NCBI GenBank assembly: GCA_938743325.2 | Contig: OW568872.1 | Coordinates: 806,001 to 870,000 of the forward strand | Length of the DNA: 64,000 nucleotides | Source: Pycnococcus provasolii | Taxonomy: Eukaryota; Chlorophyta; Pseudoscourfieldiophyceae; Pseudoscourfieldiales; Pycnococcaceae | Direction: 5' to 3' | Shown: positions 9,145 through 17,740 of the stretch, one piece after another | Numbering within the stretch: position 1 is the first letter of the stretch | Layout: every line of letters begins with the position of its first letter | The notes under the pieces: generated by a model | The model's database searches: none | The model's input: only the letters and a program-made list of their open reading frames with translations | Told to the model about the DNA's origin: nothing | Made by a program: the position numbers and the translations under genes

Positions 9145-10659
9145 CTAACTAGTTACTTTGATGGACGCCGCTTCCGCCTCGTGCTCCTCCGCCTCCTCCG
9201 TCGCGCCGACGATGCGAAGAAGCCTTCCTAAGTTCTCGTGGCACGTACGCTGGTGACCTGGCACGGAAGTGTAGCTAAGCGCTGCCTTGACATGGTCGAT
9301 CGCCTGCGCGGTAGGTGCGCGAAGCTTGTCGCTGCAGAACGCGAGCTGCATGTGCACATCAGCAATCTGCTCGCGCGCCTGGGCACCCGAGCGTCGTGCC
9401 GCATGCGCCGCCGGGCTGGAGGAGGACGCCCCAGCTCCGGCTGCCGCCTCGTCGCGTGTTGGAACGCGCGGTGCCTGCGCGAGGAACTCCCCGTAGTGAA
9501 GCGAGCACTCCTCCAGCTCTCCTCGCGCAAAGTAGCTGCGTCCCATGAGGCGATGCACCTCGTAAGTCGGGACGTCCGTGTCTATGGCAGTTCCCGATGC
9601 GAGCGCCACGCTCCTTCGCTCGAGCACATGCGACAGCTTAGCATACAGGTTCCCGTAGAAGATCACCTTGGTGTGGTCACCCACAGGCTCATTTTCGCTC
9701 GCTTCGTCGTCGCCGCCACCGCCGTCTTCGGTCTTAGGCCGCTTCAGCTCCACCTGTGCGGCAGCCACGACGGCTCCGGCGCAGGCGGCGCGCGCGTGCA
9801 CGTCCCACCCCTTCTTGATCGCCTCCGTGAGCACGTCCACGAACGCGTGGAACGCCTTGCGTTCTTCCCTGTCGTCGAATAGAATCTTACGCGCCGCCTC
9901 TATCTTGGACTTGTACCACCACCCGTCGTCGTCGCCACCCGAAGCAGCGGCAGCACCCTGCGCTGGCGTGGACGTCGTCGCCGCTCCCCCGAACAGCTGC
10001 TTGCTTCTCTCCGCCTCCGCCTTTCTGCTCGCCTTGAGCGCTTGCTTAGCATCGTAGAGTTTTCGCTTGCACGTCACGTTGTTGGGGTCCACGGCGAGCG
10101 CCGCTTGGAGGCACTCGACGGCGTCGTCTGCGTCGTCGAGCGCAAGGTGCGCGTCCGCTTTCCGCGTGAGGAGTTTGACTTTGTCGTCTCCCGTCGGCCT
10201 GCACTCCAGTCCAGAGTTGCACATGTCTCGAGCCAGCGTCGGTTGTTTGACTTTAAGAGCCGCCATTGCGCTGTTGCTGTAGCACTTTGCGATGATGGGC
10301 GCGATCTTTTCATCCGCAAGCATGGCGTTCTTCCCTCCCTGTTCGTCTGGGTAGAATGCGAGAGCCGCGCGCACGGCGTCTGTGTACGTGGGTCCCGCGG
10401 CGTCAAAGTCTCCCGCCTTGAAGTACTGGTTTCCAACGGCTTTGATTGCGTCTATGTACTCGTACTTGTCTTGCATGGGTGCGTTGGTAGTAGGCGGCGT
10501 GGGCAGTCCCAGTTTCCCTCGCGGTTCGATCGCGAGAGTTGGGAGTGCTTGTGCTGCGGTGGTTCCCATGGGTGTGAAAACACCTGTGGCAGATTGACCG
10601 ACACCATTACCATTATCACCATTACCGTTGTCAGGCTCAACCTCCTCCAGCTTGACCAT
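9145..10659 (-). CDS. TPR-repeat protein (immunophilin-type TPR)
   Basis: 504 residues from the ATG at 10659 (MVKLEEVEPDNG); the frame is open further upstream with another ATG, but that part looks non-coding. A clear three-TPR block spans about residues 50-200 (IKAVGNQYFKAGDFDAAGPTYTDAV; AKCYSNSAMAALKVKQPTLARDMCNSGL; KADAHLALDDADDAVECLQAALAVDPNN), the layout of Hsp70/Hsp90-binding TPRs in immunophilins and cochaperones. A basic helix then follows, and further helical repeats continue to the C-terminus (YFARGELEECSLHYGEFL, MQLAFCSDKLRAPTAQAIDHVKAAL), interrupted by an Ala/Ser-rich loop. No catalytic domain is visible. A chaperone or assembly-factor role is inference. Confidence 0.75.
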   Translation of the reverse strand: MVKLEEVEPDNGNGDNGNGVGQSATGVFTPMGTTAAQALPTLAIEPRGKLGLPTPPTTNAPMQDKYEYIDAIKAVGNQYFKAGDFDAAGPTYTDAVRAALAFYPDEQGGKNAMLADEKIAPIIAKCYSNSAMAALKVKQPTLARDMCNSGLECRPTGDDKVKLLTRKADAHLALDDADDAVECLQAALAVDPNNVTCKRKLYDAKQALKASRKAEAERSKQLFGGAATTSTPAQGAAAASGGDDDGWWYKSKIEAARKILFDDREERKAFHAFVDVLTEAIKKGWDVHARAACAGAVVAAAQVELKRPKTEDGGGGDDEASENEPVGDHTKVIFYGNLYAKLSHVLERRSVALASGTAIDTDVPTYEVHRLMGRSYFARGELEECSLHYGEFLAQAPRVPTRDEAAAGAGASSSSPAAHAARRSGAQAREQIADVHMQLAFCSDKLRAPTAQAIDHVKAALSYTSVPGHQRTCHENLGRLLRIVGATEEAEEHEAEAASIKVTS

Positions 10660-11153
10660 ATTGTTATTCTTATGTATTCGGTGAGCAGAGCAGAGCCGTG
10701 ATCGCAGGGCGCCCTTGTGATGTGATATTGGGATGCGCGTGATGAGCGGGGGTGAGGGGGGGCGCGGCAAAAATCCAACCCTGTCCATCCCCGTACGGCG
10801 GCGGATCCCCAACTCACCCGCTGGATTCCACGGGTTCAGCTGGGGTTTTGGGTTTGTGTGATTTGGGAAGTTGTATGGCCGCGTAACGTACCCTTGCCGG
10901 CCTCAGATCCACCCGTTACCACTTACAACTCCGTCCGTCCGCTGTGCCTCCCTCCTCCCTCCTCCAGTCCTCCACAGACCACAGTCGCAGCTCACTATCC
11001 TCACACGCTGCCCAAGTCCACGTATGGCAGGTTGTCGCCCATCTGGTTCGGCATGTCGCCGCGGTTCTGAGAAATGGACTGGTCGTCGGATGTGTGAGTT
11101 TAGGGGTTTGATAATGGATGATAGGAATAACAGGTTTAAACCTGAACCTGGTT
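10660..11153. other. Intergenic region upstream of TPR gene, left flank of LTR element
   Basis: No gene seen. It supplies the promoter side of the TPR gene and ends in GGTT (11150-11153), one copy of the candidate target-site duplication of the LTR element. Confidence 0.5.
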
Positions 11154-11536
11154 AGGGATACCTGTTGGATTCGGGTTATGTCTCTACAGGTTGAAATGAC
11201 AGTTGAGACCCTTCGGGGAGGTGAAGAGACACCGAAGGGACACAAGACATGATGTCGACATGTCGAGGTGTCCGTTGAAGGTGGTTGAGGAGGTTGCAAC
11301 CGAATCCTGTCTGAGATTCTCTGGACCTAAGAGTACCGTTGTAGGATTCAGACCGGATTGTCTCGCGAGGCTCGCGAGACACCCTTTTTGGCGACAACCC
11401 CCGGAAAACCCACTTTGTAGCCTTCACTCTTTTCTTGTCACTTTTTCCCCCCCGCCGTCAGCGCCATAAGTGCCCTCGTGCACTTCGTGACAACGGGGAT
11501 ACGTGACGAGCATAACGTGAGGTACGTGTTCTAAAG
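11154..11536 (+). repeat. Left LTR
   Basis: 383 bp, identical by eye to 12518-12900. It contains a near-perfect hairpin at 11359-11381 (11-bp arms around one central base, core CTCGCGAG). It would hold the promoter and polyadenylation signals of the element. Confidence 0.85.
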
Positions 11537-11556
11537 TGGAACCGGGTCACTCAGCG
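11537..11556 (+). other. Putative primer-binding site
   Basis: Begins TGG directly after the left LTR, the usual start of a site complementary to a tRNA 3' CCA end. The matching tRNA was not identified. Confidence 0.5.
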
Positions 11557-11855
11557 TGAAGCTGAGCGAAAGAGCGAACGCGTCACTTCACCAGCGGAGA
11601 AACGACACGAGAAAACAAAGAGACACCTGTGAACTTCTTCTTCAACAACAACAACAACAACAACTGCGCGCAAACGACACGCACGACGACATATTCTGCA
11701 GTGTACTGACGTACTGACAGCACAGTGACAACAATATACACCTGCTACTCAACCATACAAAATATCGTCGCCTTCTACTCGTCTATACGCCATATCACTT
11801 CAAGTGACAGTGAGTTTGGAAAACACAAATACAACAGCGACTGAACAAGTGCAGT

Positions 11856-12440
11856 ATGGCAAACAGCGAAAATAGCGAACCCATACGCATTCAACAAGTG
11901 GAGGCAACGCTCGCGCGCTTGGTGGTGCAGACAGAGTCACAAGCAGCGCGAATCGAAACGCTCATCAACGCTATTGCACAAGGGCAGACGACACCCGTTT
12001 CTCAGCCAACAATCACGCAACAGCAACGCGCTTTGAATGACCTGGCTAACGCTTTTGAGCCACCGACGGTCACGGCAGCTGCGACAACCAACAACATGTC
12101 AGCGACACCTGCCAATGACACATACGCCAACGACGAAAGTGACGGCGTCCGAGTGGAAAACGAAGAGCAGCTTGAGGAACTCATGACTGCGAACGAACAA
12201 CGACAAGGCATGGGTAGCATGCCCACAAACACGGCAGTAGCGGACCTTCTGGCAGCTGCAGCAAACATAAACGCTGACAACAATATCCAGTTTGGATCTA
12301 TGCCGACGTTTGAGCAGATTCTTGAACGTCGCGACCGCGCACTCGAACGTGCACGAGCACGTATCACGAGCAATAACGACAGCAGCAATCGCATCACAAA
12401 TGAGAACGACAGCAACGGCAATGACTCCACCTACCTATAA
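11856..12440 (+). CDS. gag-like ORF of the LTR element
   Basis: 194 residues from the ATG at 11856, preceded by a leader with (CAA)n at about 11642-11663. The N-terminus (about 10-45) is a short amphipathic coiled coil (QVEATLARLVVQTESQAARIETLINAIAQG). A Thr/Ala/Asn/Gln-rich middle and a second charged helix near the end (FEQILERRDRALERARARI) follow. No CCHC zinc knuckle and no enzymatic domain are present. As the only ORF between two LTRs it most likely corresponds to a reduced structural (Gag) protein; sequence similarity to a known Gag is not visible by eye. Confidence 0.6.
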   Translation: MANSENSEPIRIQQVEATLARLVVQTESQAARIETLINAIAQGQTTPVSQPTITQQQRALNDLANAFEPPTVTAAATTNNMSATPANDTYANDESDGVRVENEEQLEELMTANEQRQGMGSMPTNTAVADLLAAAANINADNNIQFGSMPTFEQILERRDRALERARARITSNNDSSNRITNENDSNGNDSTYL

Positions 12441-12517
12441 TTCAGGAGGAGAGGAGGAGCAGAAGGAGCATCATCCTAGTGATGAATTCCAGGTAGATAA
12501 ACTGCTCGCTCGTCGCA

Positions 12518-12900
12518 AGGGATACCTGTTGGATTCGGGTTATGTCTCTACAGGTTGAAATGACAGTTGAGACCCTTCGGGGAGGTGAAGAGACACCGAA
12601 GGGACACAAGACATGATGTCGACATGTCGAGGTGTCCGTTGAAGGTGGTTGAGGAGGTTGCAACCGAATCCTGTCTGAGATTCTCTGGACCTAAGAGTAC
12701 CGTTGTAGGATTCAGACCGGATTGTCTCGCGAGGCTCGCGAGACACCCTTTTTGGCGACAACCCCCGGAAAACCCACTTTGTAGCCTTCACTCTTTTCTT
12801 GTCACTTTTTCCCCCCCGCCGTCAGCGCCATAAGTGCCCTCGTGCACTTCGTGACAACGGGGATACGTGACGAGCATAACGTGAGGTACGTGTTCTAAAG
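12518..12900 (+). repeat. Right LTR
   Basis: Identical by eye to the left LTR over 383 bp, hairpin included. The sequence following it starts GGTT, matching the left flank. Confidence 0.85.
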
Positions 12901-13049
12901 GGTTCGTCGTGTCGCCGTACCCGAGTGCGCCACTTAACCAATTACTTCCCCAGCATTTCACCGCGTCGTTGTCGAGGAGTGCGCACGTATGTCTGAGCGT
13001 CGGGCCATGTCCAGTTCCGATGGCGACTGCCGTACGTCCCGTGCCCAGG

Positions 13050-13372
13050 TCAATGTATGCGTTTATCGTGCTCGTCGGATGCCGGCGGGACGCGTGGTGG
13101 TGTCACAGCGTCCCGGCACACCACCACGTCTCTGTGAAATTCTGCACGGTCGTAGGACTCCTTCTCGCCGTCGTCGTAGGTGACGCAAATGGGATAGGCG
13201 TCAGCTTCACGGACGCTCGTGACTCGTCCATGGTACCACTCCATGCGACCATGCCGGCGTCGGTGCTGAACCTCTTCTTCACACGTGTGCCAGGGGATAT
13301 GTCTTTGTCAATGTCCGCAAGACGCCTGTCCGCAAGACGCCGCGAACGCGCAACACGCCGCGAACCCGCCAT
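13050..13372 (-). pseudogene. Broken Tudor/Agenet-like gene relic
   Basis: Two overlapping minus-strand frames together spell one small domain. The first (13372 to about 13245) contains DISPGTRVKKRFSTDAGMV. A -1/+2 type shift leads to the second (13244-13050), which contains EWYHGRVTSVREADAYPICV and then TYDDGEKESYDRAEF. G-x-x-V followed by W-Y-x-G-x-V and Y-D-D-G-x-x-E is the signature of Tudor-like histone- or DNA-reading barrels. The frame shift, the lack of longer open frames, and local tandem duplications (13382-13411 and 13317-13345) suggest a decayed gene. The LTR element ends 150 bp away. The region 13412-13883 beyond it shows no gene; it has an 18-bp perfect palindrome (CAATCGATCGATCGATTG, 13726-13743). 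Confidence 0.4.
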
Positions 13373-13883
13373 GGCAACCAGCGTTCAAAGGAGTCGCGTT
13401 CAAAGGAGTCAGAATGCCCGGCAGTGCCCGGAGGGGTCAAGGCCGGTCAAGGCTAACTCCCCAACAGGTGGAACCTAGGCCCCTCTCCCAGCCCTGGCTC
13501 TTTTCCAACGGGCGAATTCGGGGTTAAGGAAAGGTTGCCACCCCATGTTATTTCCCCTTGCCATTACGTCGTGGAGTGGAACACAAAAGGGTTTTCCCTT
13601 TCTGAGGTCCAGGAAGGAAGGAAGAAAGAACAAGGGCCATGACAAGTGACAGGTCCAGGTGGAGATCTTTTCCCTTTCAGCCTTCCCTTTTGTGCATTGT
13701 TGTTCCCCGCTTCTTGCTCCCCGATCAATCGATCGATCGATTGCTTGATTTCCCGCCCTTGAGAAACAAGAGCTGTTCTGTGTCTGTTCTGTGCGGTGGT
13801 TTGGTCCGGCTGTCTTCTCCTTCCCCGGTAAACTTTACAGGTGTGGTTTCCCATCAATAGTTTTCCCTTTCCCATCAAGAGCG

Positions 13884-15629
13884 ATGGCGTCGGCCGACAT
13901 GGATCCCGAGACGGCTGCACTCATAGCGGCGATGCAGGCGGAAGATGCCGAGTATGCGGCGGCTTATGGTGGTGGAGGTGGTGGTGGTTATGGTGGTGGA
14001 TTTGGTGATTCGGATTCGGATTCCTCTGACTATTCTGGTCGCTCTCGGAAGAAGTCGAAGAAAAAGAAGGGTAAGGCTGGTTCTTCGTCTGGTCGACGTG
14101 CTCCCGCTAAGTCTACCCCTAAGATTGTCGACGAAGAAGGTGTGGAAAGAACAGCATCTGGACGGAAAAAAAGAAAAGATGCTGGTGGACAAATGAGACA
14201 AAAACCGAGGGCGTGGACAGAAGAGGAAGAAAAGAAGTTTCTCGAGGCGCTCGACATGTACGGACGAGACTGGCACAAGTGTGCAGAACACATGCAAACG
14301 AGGGAAAGCAAGGCATTCACAAGCCACGCGCAAAAACACTTCATCAAACTGTGCCTGCAGGGAAAACCGCTACCCGCCAAGGTGGCGGAAAGCGGAGAAG
14401 GATACACGCTCAGTGGAAAACCGCTCGACCCTAACAGCGCAGCAGCTCTGGCGTACGGATTTAAACCAGACACGCAGCTCACAGAGGGACTCGCAGGCGT
14501 GCTTTCCGGCGGTGATGCCAACCCGGGTGAGGGAACGTCGGATGCCGCCGCCGCCGCCGCCGCCGCCGCTCCCGCCCCCGCTCCCGCTCCCGCTCCAGTC
14601 AAGCCGACCAAGGAGAAGAAGCGGAAGGCACCAGAAAAGCAGACAGCTCCACCGGAACCTGTGGAGCCGACGGAGTACGCGAAAAATCGACCGAAGCGCG
14701 AGAATGCTGGGCGTAAGGGATACGAGAACATGACGTCGGAGAGCCTGGATTTGACACGGCCACGCACATTCGCAAGCATCGGCAAGAAGGCGCCGTACAC
14801 CGTGCGCATCTCGCCACGCGCGCTTCTGACGATGGATGCGCACGCGCACTGCTGCACGAACGAGGTGATCGGGTACCTCGGCGGCATGTGGGACGACGAA
14901 AACAAGGAGCTGATTGTCGCGCGAGCATTTCCGGCAAAGTCCATCAGCGACGCGGGAACGTCCTGCGAGATGGACCCGGAATCCGAGGTGGCGATTAAGG
15001 AGGCGATGGAGGAGCTTGGCCTCTGCGTGGTAGCTTGGTACCACAGCCACCCCATCTTCAAGCCGATTCCCAGCAGCAAGGACATCGACAACCACAACAA
15101 CATCGAGAATCTCTTCTCTGACGAGAATCCCGTCTTCGCGACGATCGTCTCGCCGTACGACATTTCGCTCGAGGCACCCACTTCCGCCGTGAACCACTTC
15201 TGCCTTGGCAAGAATGTGTCAAAAGCTGGCGACGGGCAAATGCCCATGGTCGTCGAGTCGACCGAGATGTCGTGGGCAGACTGTGCCAATGTCAAGCCTG
15301 CTGGCCAAGCGGCGATGCTCGGGCCACCAAGCATCGAGGAGCTAGCAGAGGAGCTGGCGGCCGTGTCGGACATGTACGTGTCGCATCCGCGTCGAGCTCG
15401 ATTGCTGGAGATGTGGCGCCCATTCTGCAATTTGGACGTTGCGAGCAAGTCGACGAGCGGACCGCCGCTGACGAAGCTGGGCAAGATGCGACGAAGTCTC
15501 GCTGCACGGTTGCCTGATGCGGAAGATGCCAAGGCTGCGAACCTGGACGCTAAGTACGGCGACGAGGTGCTTGAGACCATGTTCGCGCACATGCAGAAGA
15601 CGTGGAAGGAGGACCTTGGATACGCCTGA
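13884..15629 (+). CDS. Myb (SHAQKHF) + JAMM/MPN+ deubiquitinase, MYSM1-like
   Basis: 581 residues from the ATG at 13884; the frame is open upstream but without a conserved sequence. Order: Gly/Ser/Asp-rich and Lys-rich N-terminus (1-105, probable nuclear signals); Myb/SANT repeat at about 108-155 with the plant-type ending SHAQKHF; Ala/Pro linker at about 220-260; MPN domain at about 305-465. The MPN domain has the complete metalloprotease signature: E327, H387-S-H389, S397 and D400 (HSHPIFKPIPSSKD). In animals the Myb+SWIRM+MPN protein MYSM1 removes ubiquitin from histone H2A. Here I see Myb and MPN but no clear SWIRM between them. A nuclear, chromatin-directed Zn-dependent deubiquitinase is the best call. 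AATAAA follows at about 15683. Confidence 0.85.
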   Translation: MASADMDPETAALIAAMQAEDAEYAAAYGGGGGGGYGGGFGDSDSDSSDYSGRSRKKSKKKKGKAGSSSGRRAPAKSTPKIVDEEGVERTASGRKKRKDAGGQMRQKPRAWTEEEEKKFLEALDMYGRDWHKCAEHMQTRESKAFTSHAQKHFIKLCLQGKPLPAKVAESGEGYTLSGKPLDPNSAAALAYGFKPDTQLTEGLAGVLSGGDANPGEGTSDAAAAAAAAAPAPAPAPAPVKPTKEKKRKAPEKQTAPPEPVEPTEYAKNRPKRENAGRKGYENMTSESLDLTRPRTFASIGKKAPYTVRISPRALLTMDAHAHCCTNEVIGYLGGMWDDENKELIVARAFPAKSISDAGTSCEMDPESEVAIKEAMEELGLCVVAWYHSHPIFKPIPSSKDIDNHNNIENLFSDENPVFATIVSPYDISLEAPTSAVNHFCLGKNVSKAGDGQMPMVVESTEMSWADCANVKPAGQAAMLGPPSIEELAEELAAVSDMYVSHPRRARLLEMWRPFCNLDVASKSTSGPPLTKLGKMRRSLAARLPDAEDAKAANLDAKYGDEVLETMFAHMQKTWKEDLGYA

Positions 15630-15828
15630 AATTGAAAAACAACAACCAGTCAAACACGATCACGGAAATAAGAGATTGATAGAATAAATAAAATACAGAT
15701 TGGGAAAATTCTTAATTTGAATCGAGCAAACAAAACTCTGTGTTACTTTGTGTGTTGTGCTTCTTTCCGCTTTTAAGTTTTTGTCAAGTTTCTCAAATAG
15801 TCAAATAGTCAATACAAATGTTTTCTTT

Positions 15829-17289
15829 TCATTTCCTCTTTCTCTTCATCTTAAGCTTTACAATCGGGGCGCCAAATGTAGGTGACGGCGCAAGCTGTTT
15901 CCCCGTGGGCGACGGTGCAAGATGTCGAGTGGGAGACGGCGCGAGATGTCGCGTCGTGGGAGACAACGACGGCTTTGGAAGCGCGCCACGAGCACCTTTG
16001 AACGGCACTTTTTTGGGTGCCAGGCTTCGCTGTGTCGTCGGCTTCTCCTTTTGCTTCTTCCGTGCCGCAGGACTCGGCTTCAACTTCTTCCGTGCCGGGC
16101 TCGGCTGTGCTGGCGGCGGCGGTTTTGCTGGGGTTGTTGTTGCCACGTTGGCATTTCCGCCACGCCGATTTGCGTGCAGTATCCACGGCGCGTCGTACGA
16201 GCGTTTGCTCGCCGCAGGTGCGCCGACTAGTGCAGGCAGCACGAGAAGCACCTTTTCGTTCACAACGTCGAGCGCACAGTCCGCCGCGGCAGACAGTGGG
16301 TGTGGCACGGGTGCGCGAGTGTAGTCTTCGTTCCCTCCGTTCTTCTCAACATCCTCCGCGACGAGTTCTGCCGCGTGCCTCATAAGGTTGGCACACCTTG
16401 TCCTGACATCCTTCGCCACAGCGTCGAGCGTGTCGTATTTGCCCGTGTGCAGCTTGTCGAGGAGTTTGGGTAAGTCGACATGTTTGTCAAGTATTTTCTG
16501 AAGCAGTATTTTTGTGCTATCGTCGTTGCACCTTTCTCTCATTGCTTGCGACGCCGCCTGCGCGGTATCGTTGAGCGCCTTTGCGATTTCGTCGAACCAA
16601 GGCGAGCGCGGCATGCGCGCGCTCGTTGTTGGTGCAGTTGTTGTCGCAGCGTTTGCGTTTGTATTTTCTTGCGTTCGAAGAGCAGCGGCTTTGTCGTTGT
16701 CATGAGCTTCGTTCGTATCGCGTTTGAATTGGAGTGGTTCCGAGGCAGGCGCACCACTTTGCGTGGGTTTTGTTCCGTTTTGCAGATTAGTTTGGTGCTG
16801 GTCGTGCTTTGCTGCTGGTGGTAAGGGTAGTTCGTCCACGGAGTTCCACGGAGGACCGCCTACCGCTAGTTTTGGCGTGTGTATGCTGACGGGGTTCGCT
16901 GAAGCGTGAGGTCGTTGTGTTGCCTGCGGTAGAGCCCCATCACGCATCAGACGAGAGGAGGAGTCCCTTTCTCCGCAGCACAACGCAGCACATGGAACAC
17001 TCGGCGCCTCTTTTCCACAACAATCACCCCCACCCCCACCACCGTGGCCGAGTGCATGAGCAGGAACCGGGGCAGCACCCGCCACCGAGCCGCCCGCCCG
17101 CTGAAGACTAGGTCCTTTCGTGGCTTCCTGGGTACTACAAGGAACAAGACCCACTGCATCAACCACCACAGGAGCCCCAGGAGCCGCCACAGGAGCCACA
17201 ACAGGCACCACATACTCATGCCCAGAGTCATGCTCATGCTCACCCGAGAGGTCAAGGTGCTTCGCCGTTAACGCCGAAGCAGGCGCCAT
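15829..17289 (-). CDS. Bromodomain-like, basic nuclear protein
   Basis: 486 residues from the ATG at 17289. The first 230 residues are low-complexity (Ala/Pro/Val/Gly, then Asn/Thr). At about 235-315 there is a helical block whose second half (VDLPKLLDKLHTGKYDTLDAVAKDVRTRCANLMRHA, split by eye) resembles the end of a bromodomain: V-D-x-P, L-x-x-G-x-Y-D-T-L, and D-V-R-x-x-x-x-N. The acetyl-lysine-binding asparagine has a plausible counterpart. The C-terminal 110 residues are Lys/Pro-rich with three LAPSPT repeats and end in KMKRKRK, a likely nuclear signal. The bromodomain call is tentative because the ZA loop is hard to see. Convergent with the Myb-JAMM gene. Confidence 0.5.
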   Translation of the reverse strand: MAPASALTAKHLDLSGEHEHDSGHEYVVPVVAPVAAPGAPVVVDAVGLVPCSTQEATKGPSLQRAGGSVAGAAPVPAHALGHGGGGGGDCCGKEAPSVPCAALCCGERDSSSRLMRDGALPQATQRPHASANPVSIHTPKLAVGGPPWNSVDELPLPPAAKHDQHQTNLQNGTKPTQSGAPASEPLQFKRDTNEAHDNDKAAALRTQENTNANAATTTAPTTSARMPRSPWFDEIAKALNDTAQAASQAMRERCNDDSTKILLQKILDKHVDLPKLLDKLHTGKYDTLDAVAKDVRTRCANLMRHAAELVAEDVEKNGGNEDYTRAPVPHPLSAAADCALDVVNEKVLLVLPALVGAPAASKRSYDAPWILHANRRGGNANVATTTPAKPPPPAQPSPARKKLKPSPAARKKQKEKPTTQRSLAPKKVPFKGARGALPKPSLSPTTRHLAPSPTRHLAPSPTGKQLAPSPTFGAPIVKLKMKRKRK

Positions 17290-17740
17290 GGTTCGTTCGC
17301 GGAAAGAAACAGCAGGTGAGAGAGAGGCTTTTCTTTTCCTGTTTTTTCCCTTCCCGCATTCTTCTCTTCTCTTCTCTTCCCCAGGCCTGCTTTGCTTCCC
17401 CGGGGAGAGCTCTGGCAGTCTGGGGGGTTGGGCTGTTTTGTTTTCGGGGATTGTGTACCCTACGGGAGGACTTCATGTGCCCTCCCTCCATCCCCGAATA
17501 ATTCTAACCCTAGCCCTATGTTTTCTCCGCCCTGGACGATGGGGTGAATGGTGAAAGTGAAGGGCGTGTCGACCGTTGGACAAACTAAAGTGCAACTTCA
17601 TTACTGAATTCATGAGGGATCTCAGCTTATTAGATTATTATGAACTTATTAGCAACGCACGCAAAAAAAAAGGCGACTTAGGTGAGTTGTGGTAGCTGAG
17701 CTTGTAATCATCCGTTGGGTTGTCCGTTGTCGACATGTAT
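17290..17740. other. Intergenic spacer
   Basis: No gene seen. 17330-17420 is pyrimidine-rich with TTCTCTTCTC words. The left part is the promoter side of the bromodomain-like gene; the right part is the 3' side of the cysteine-rich protein gene. Confidence 0.45.

Larger units (their letters stand above)
11154..12900 (+). mobile_element. Compact non-autonomous LTR retroelement (TR-GAG/TRIM-like)
   Basis: 1747 bp bounded by two identical 383-bp direct repeats. The first internal bases after the left repeat are TGGAACCGGG, the TGG start expected of a tRNA primer-binding site. A purine-rich stretch lies at 12446-12467, somewhat upstream of the right repeat. GGTT precedes the left repeat (11150-11153) and follows the right one (12901-12904), a 4-bp target-site duplication. 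The interior holds a single gag-like ORF and no protease, reverse transcriptase or integrase, so movement would need enzymes from another element. Identical LTRs by eye point to recent insertion. The ends are AG...AG rather than TG...CA, so the exact boundary may shift by a few bases. Confidence 0.8.

Noticed and set aside
14030-15592. 520-codon minus-strand frame under the Myb-JAMM gene
   Set aside because: The plus-strand frame encodes a complete Myb and JAMM signature; the antisense frame is Ser/Ala-rich shadow.
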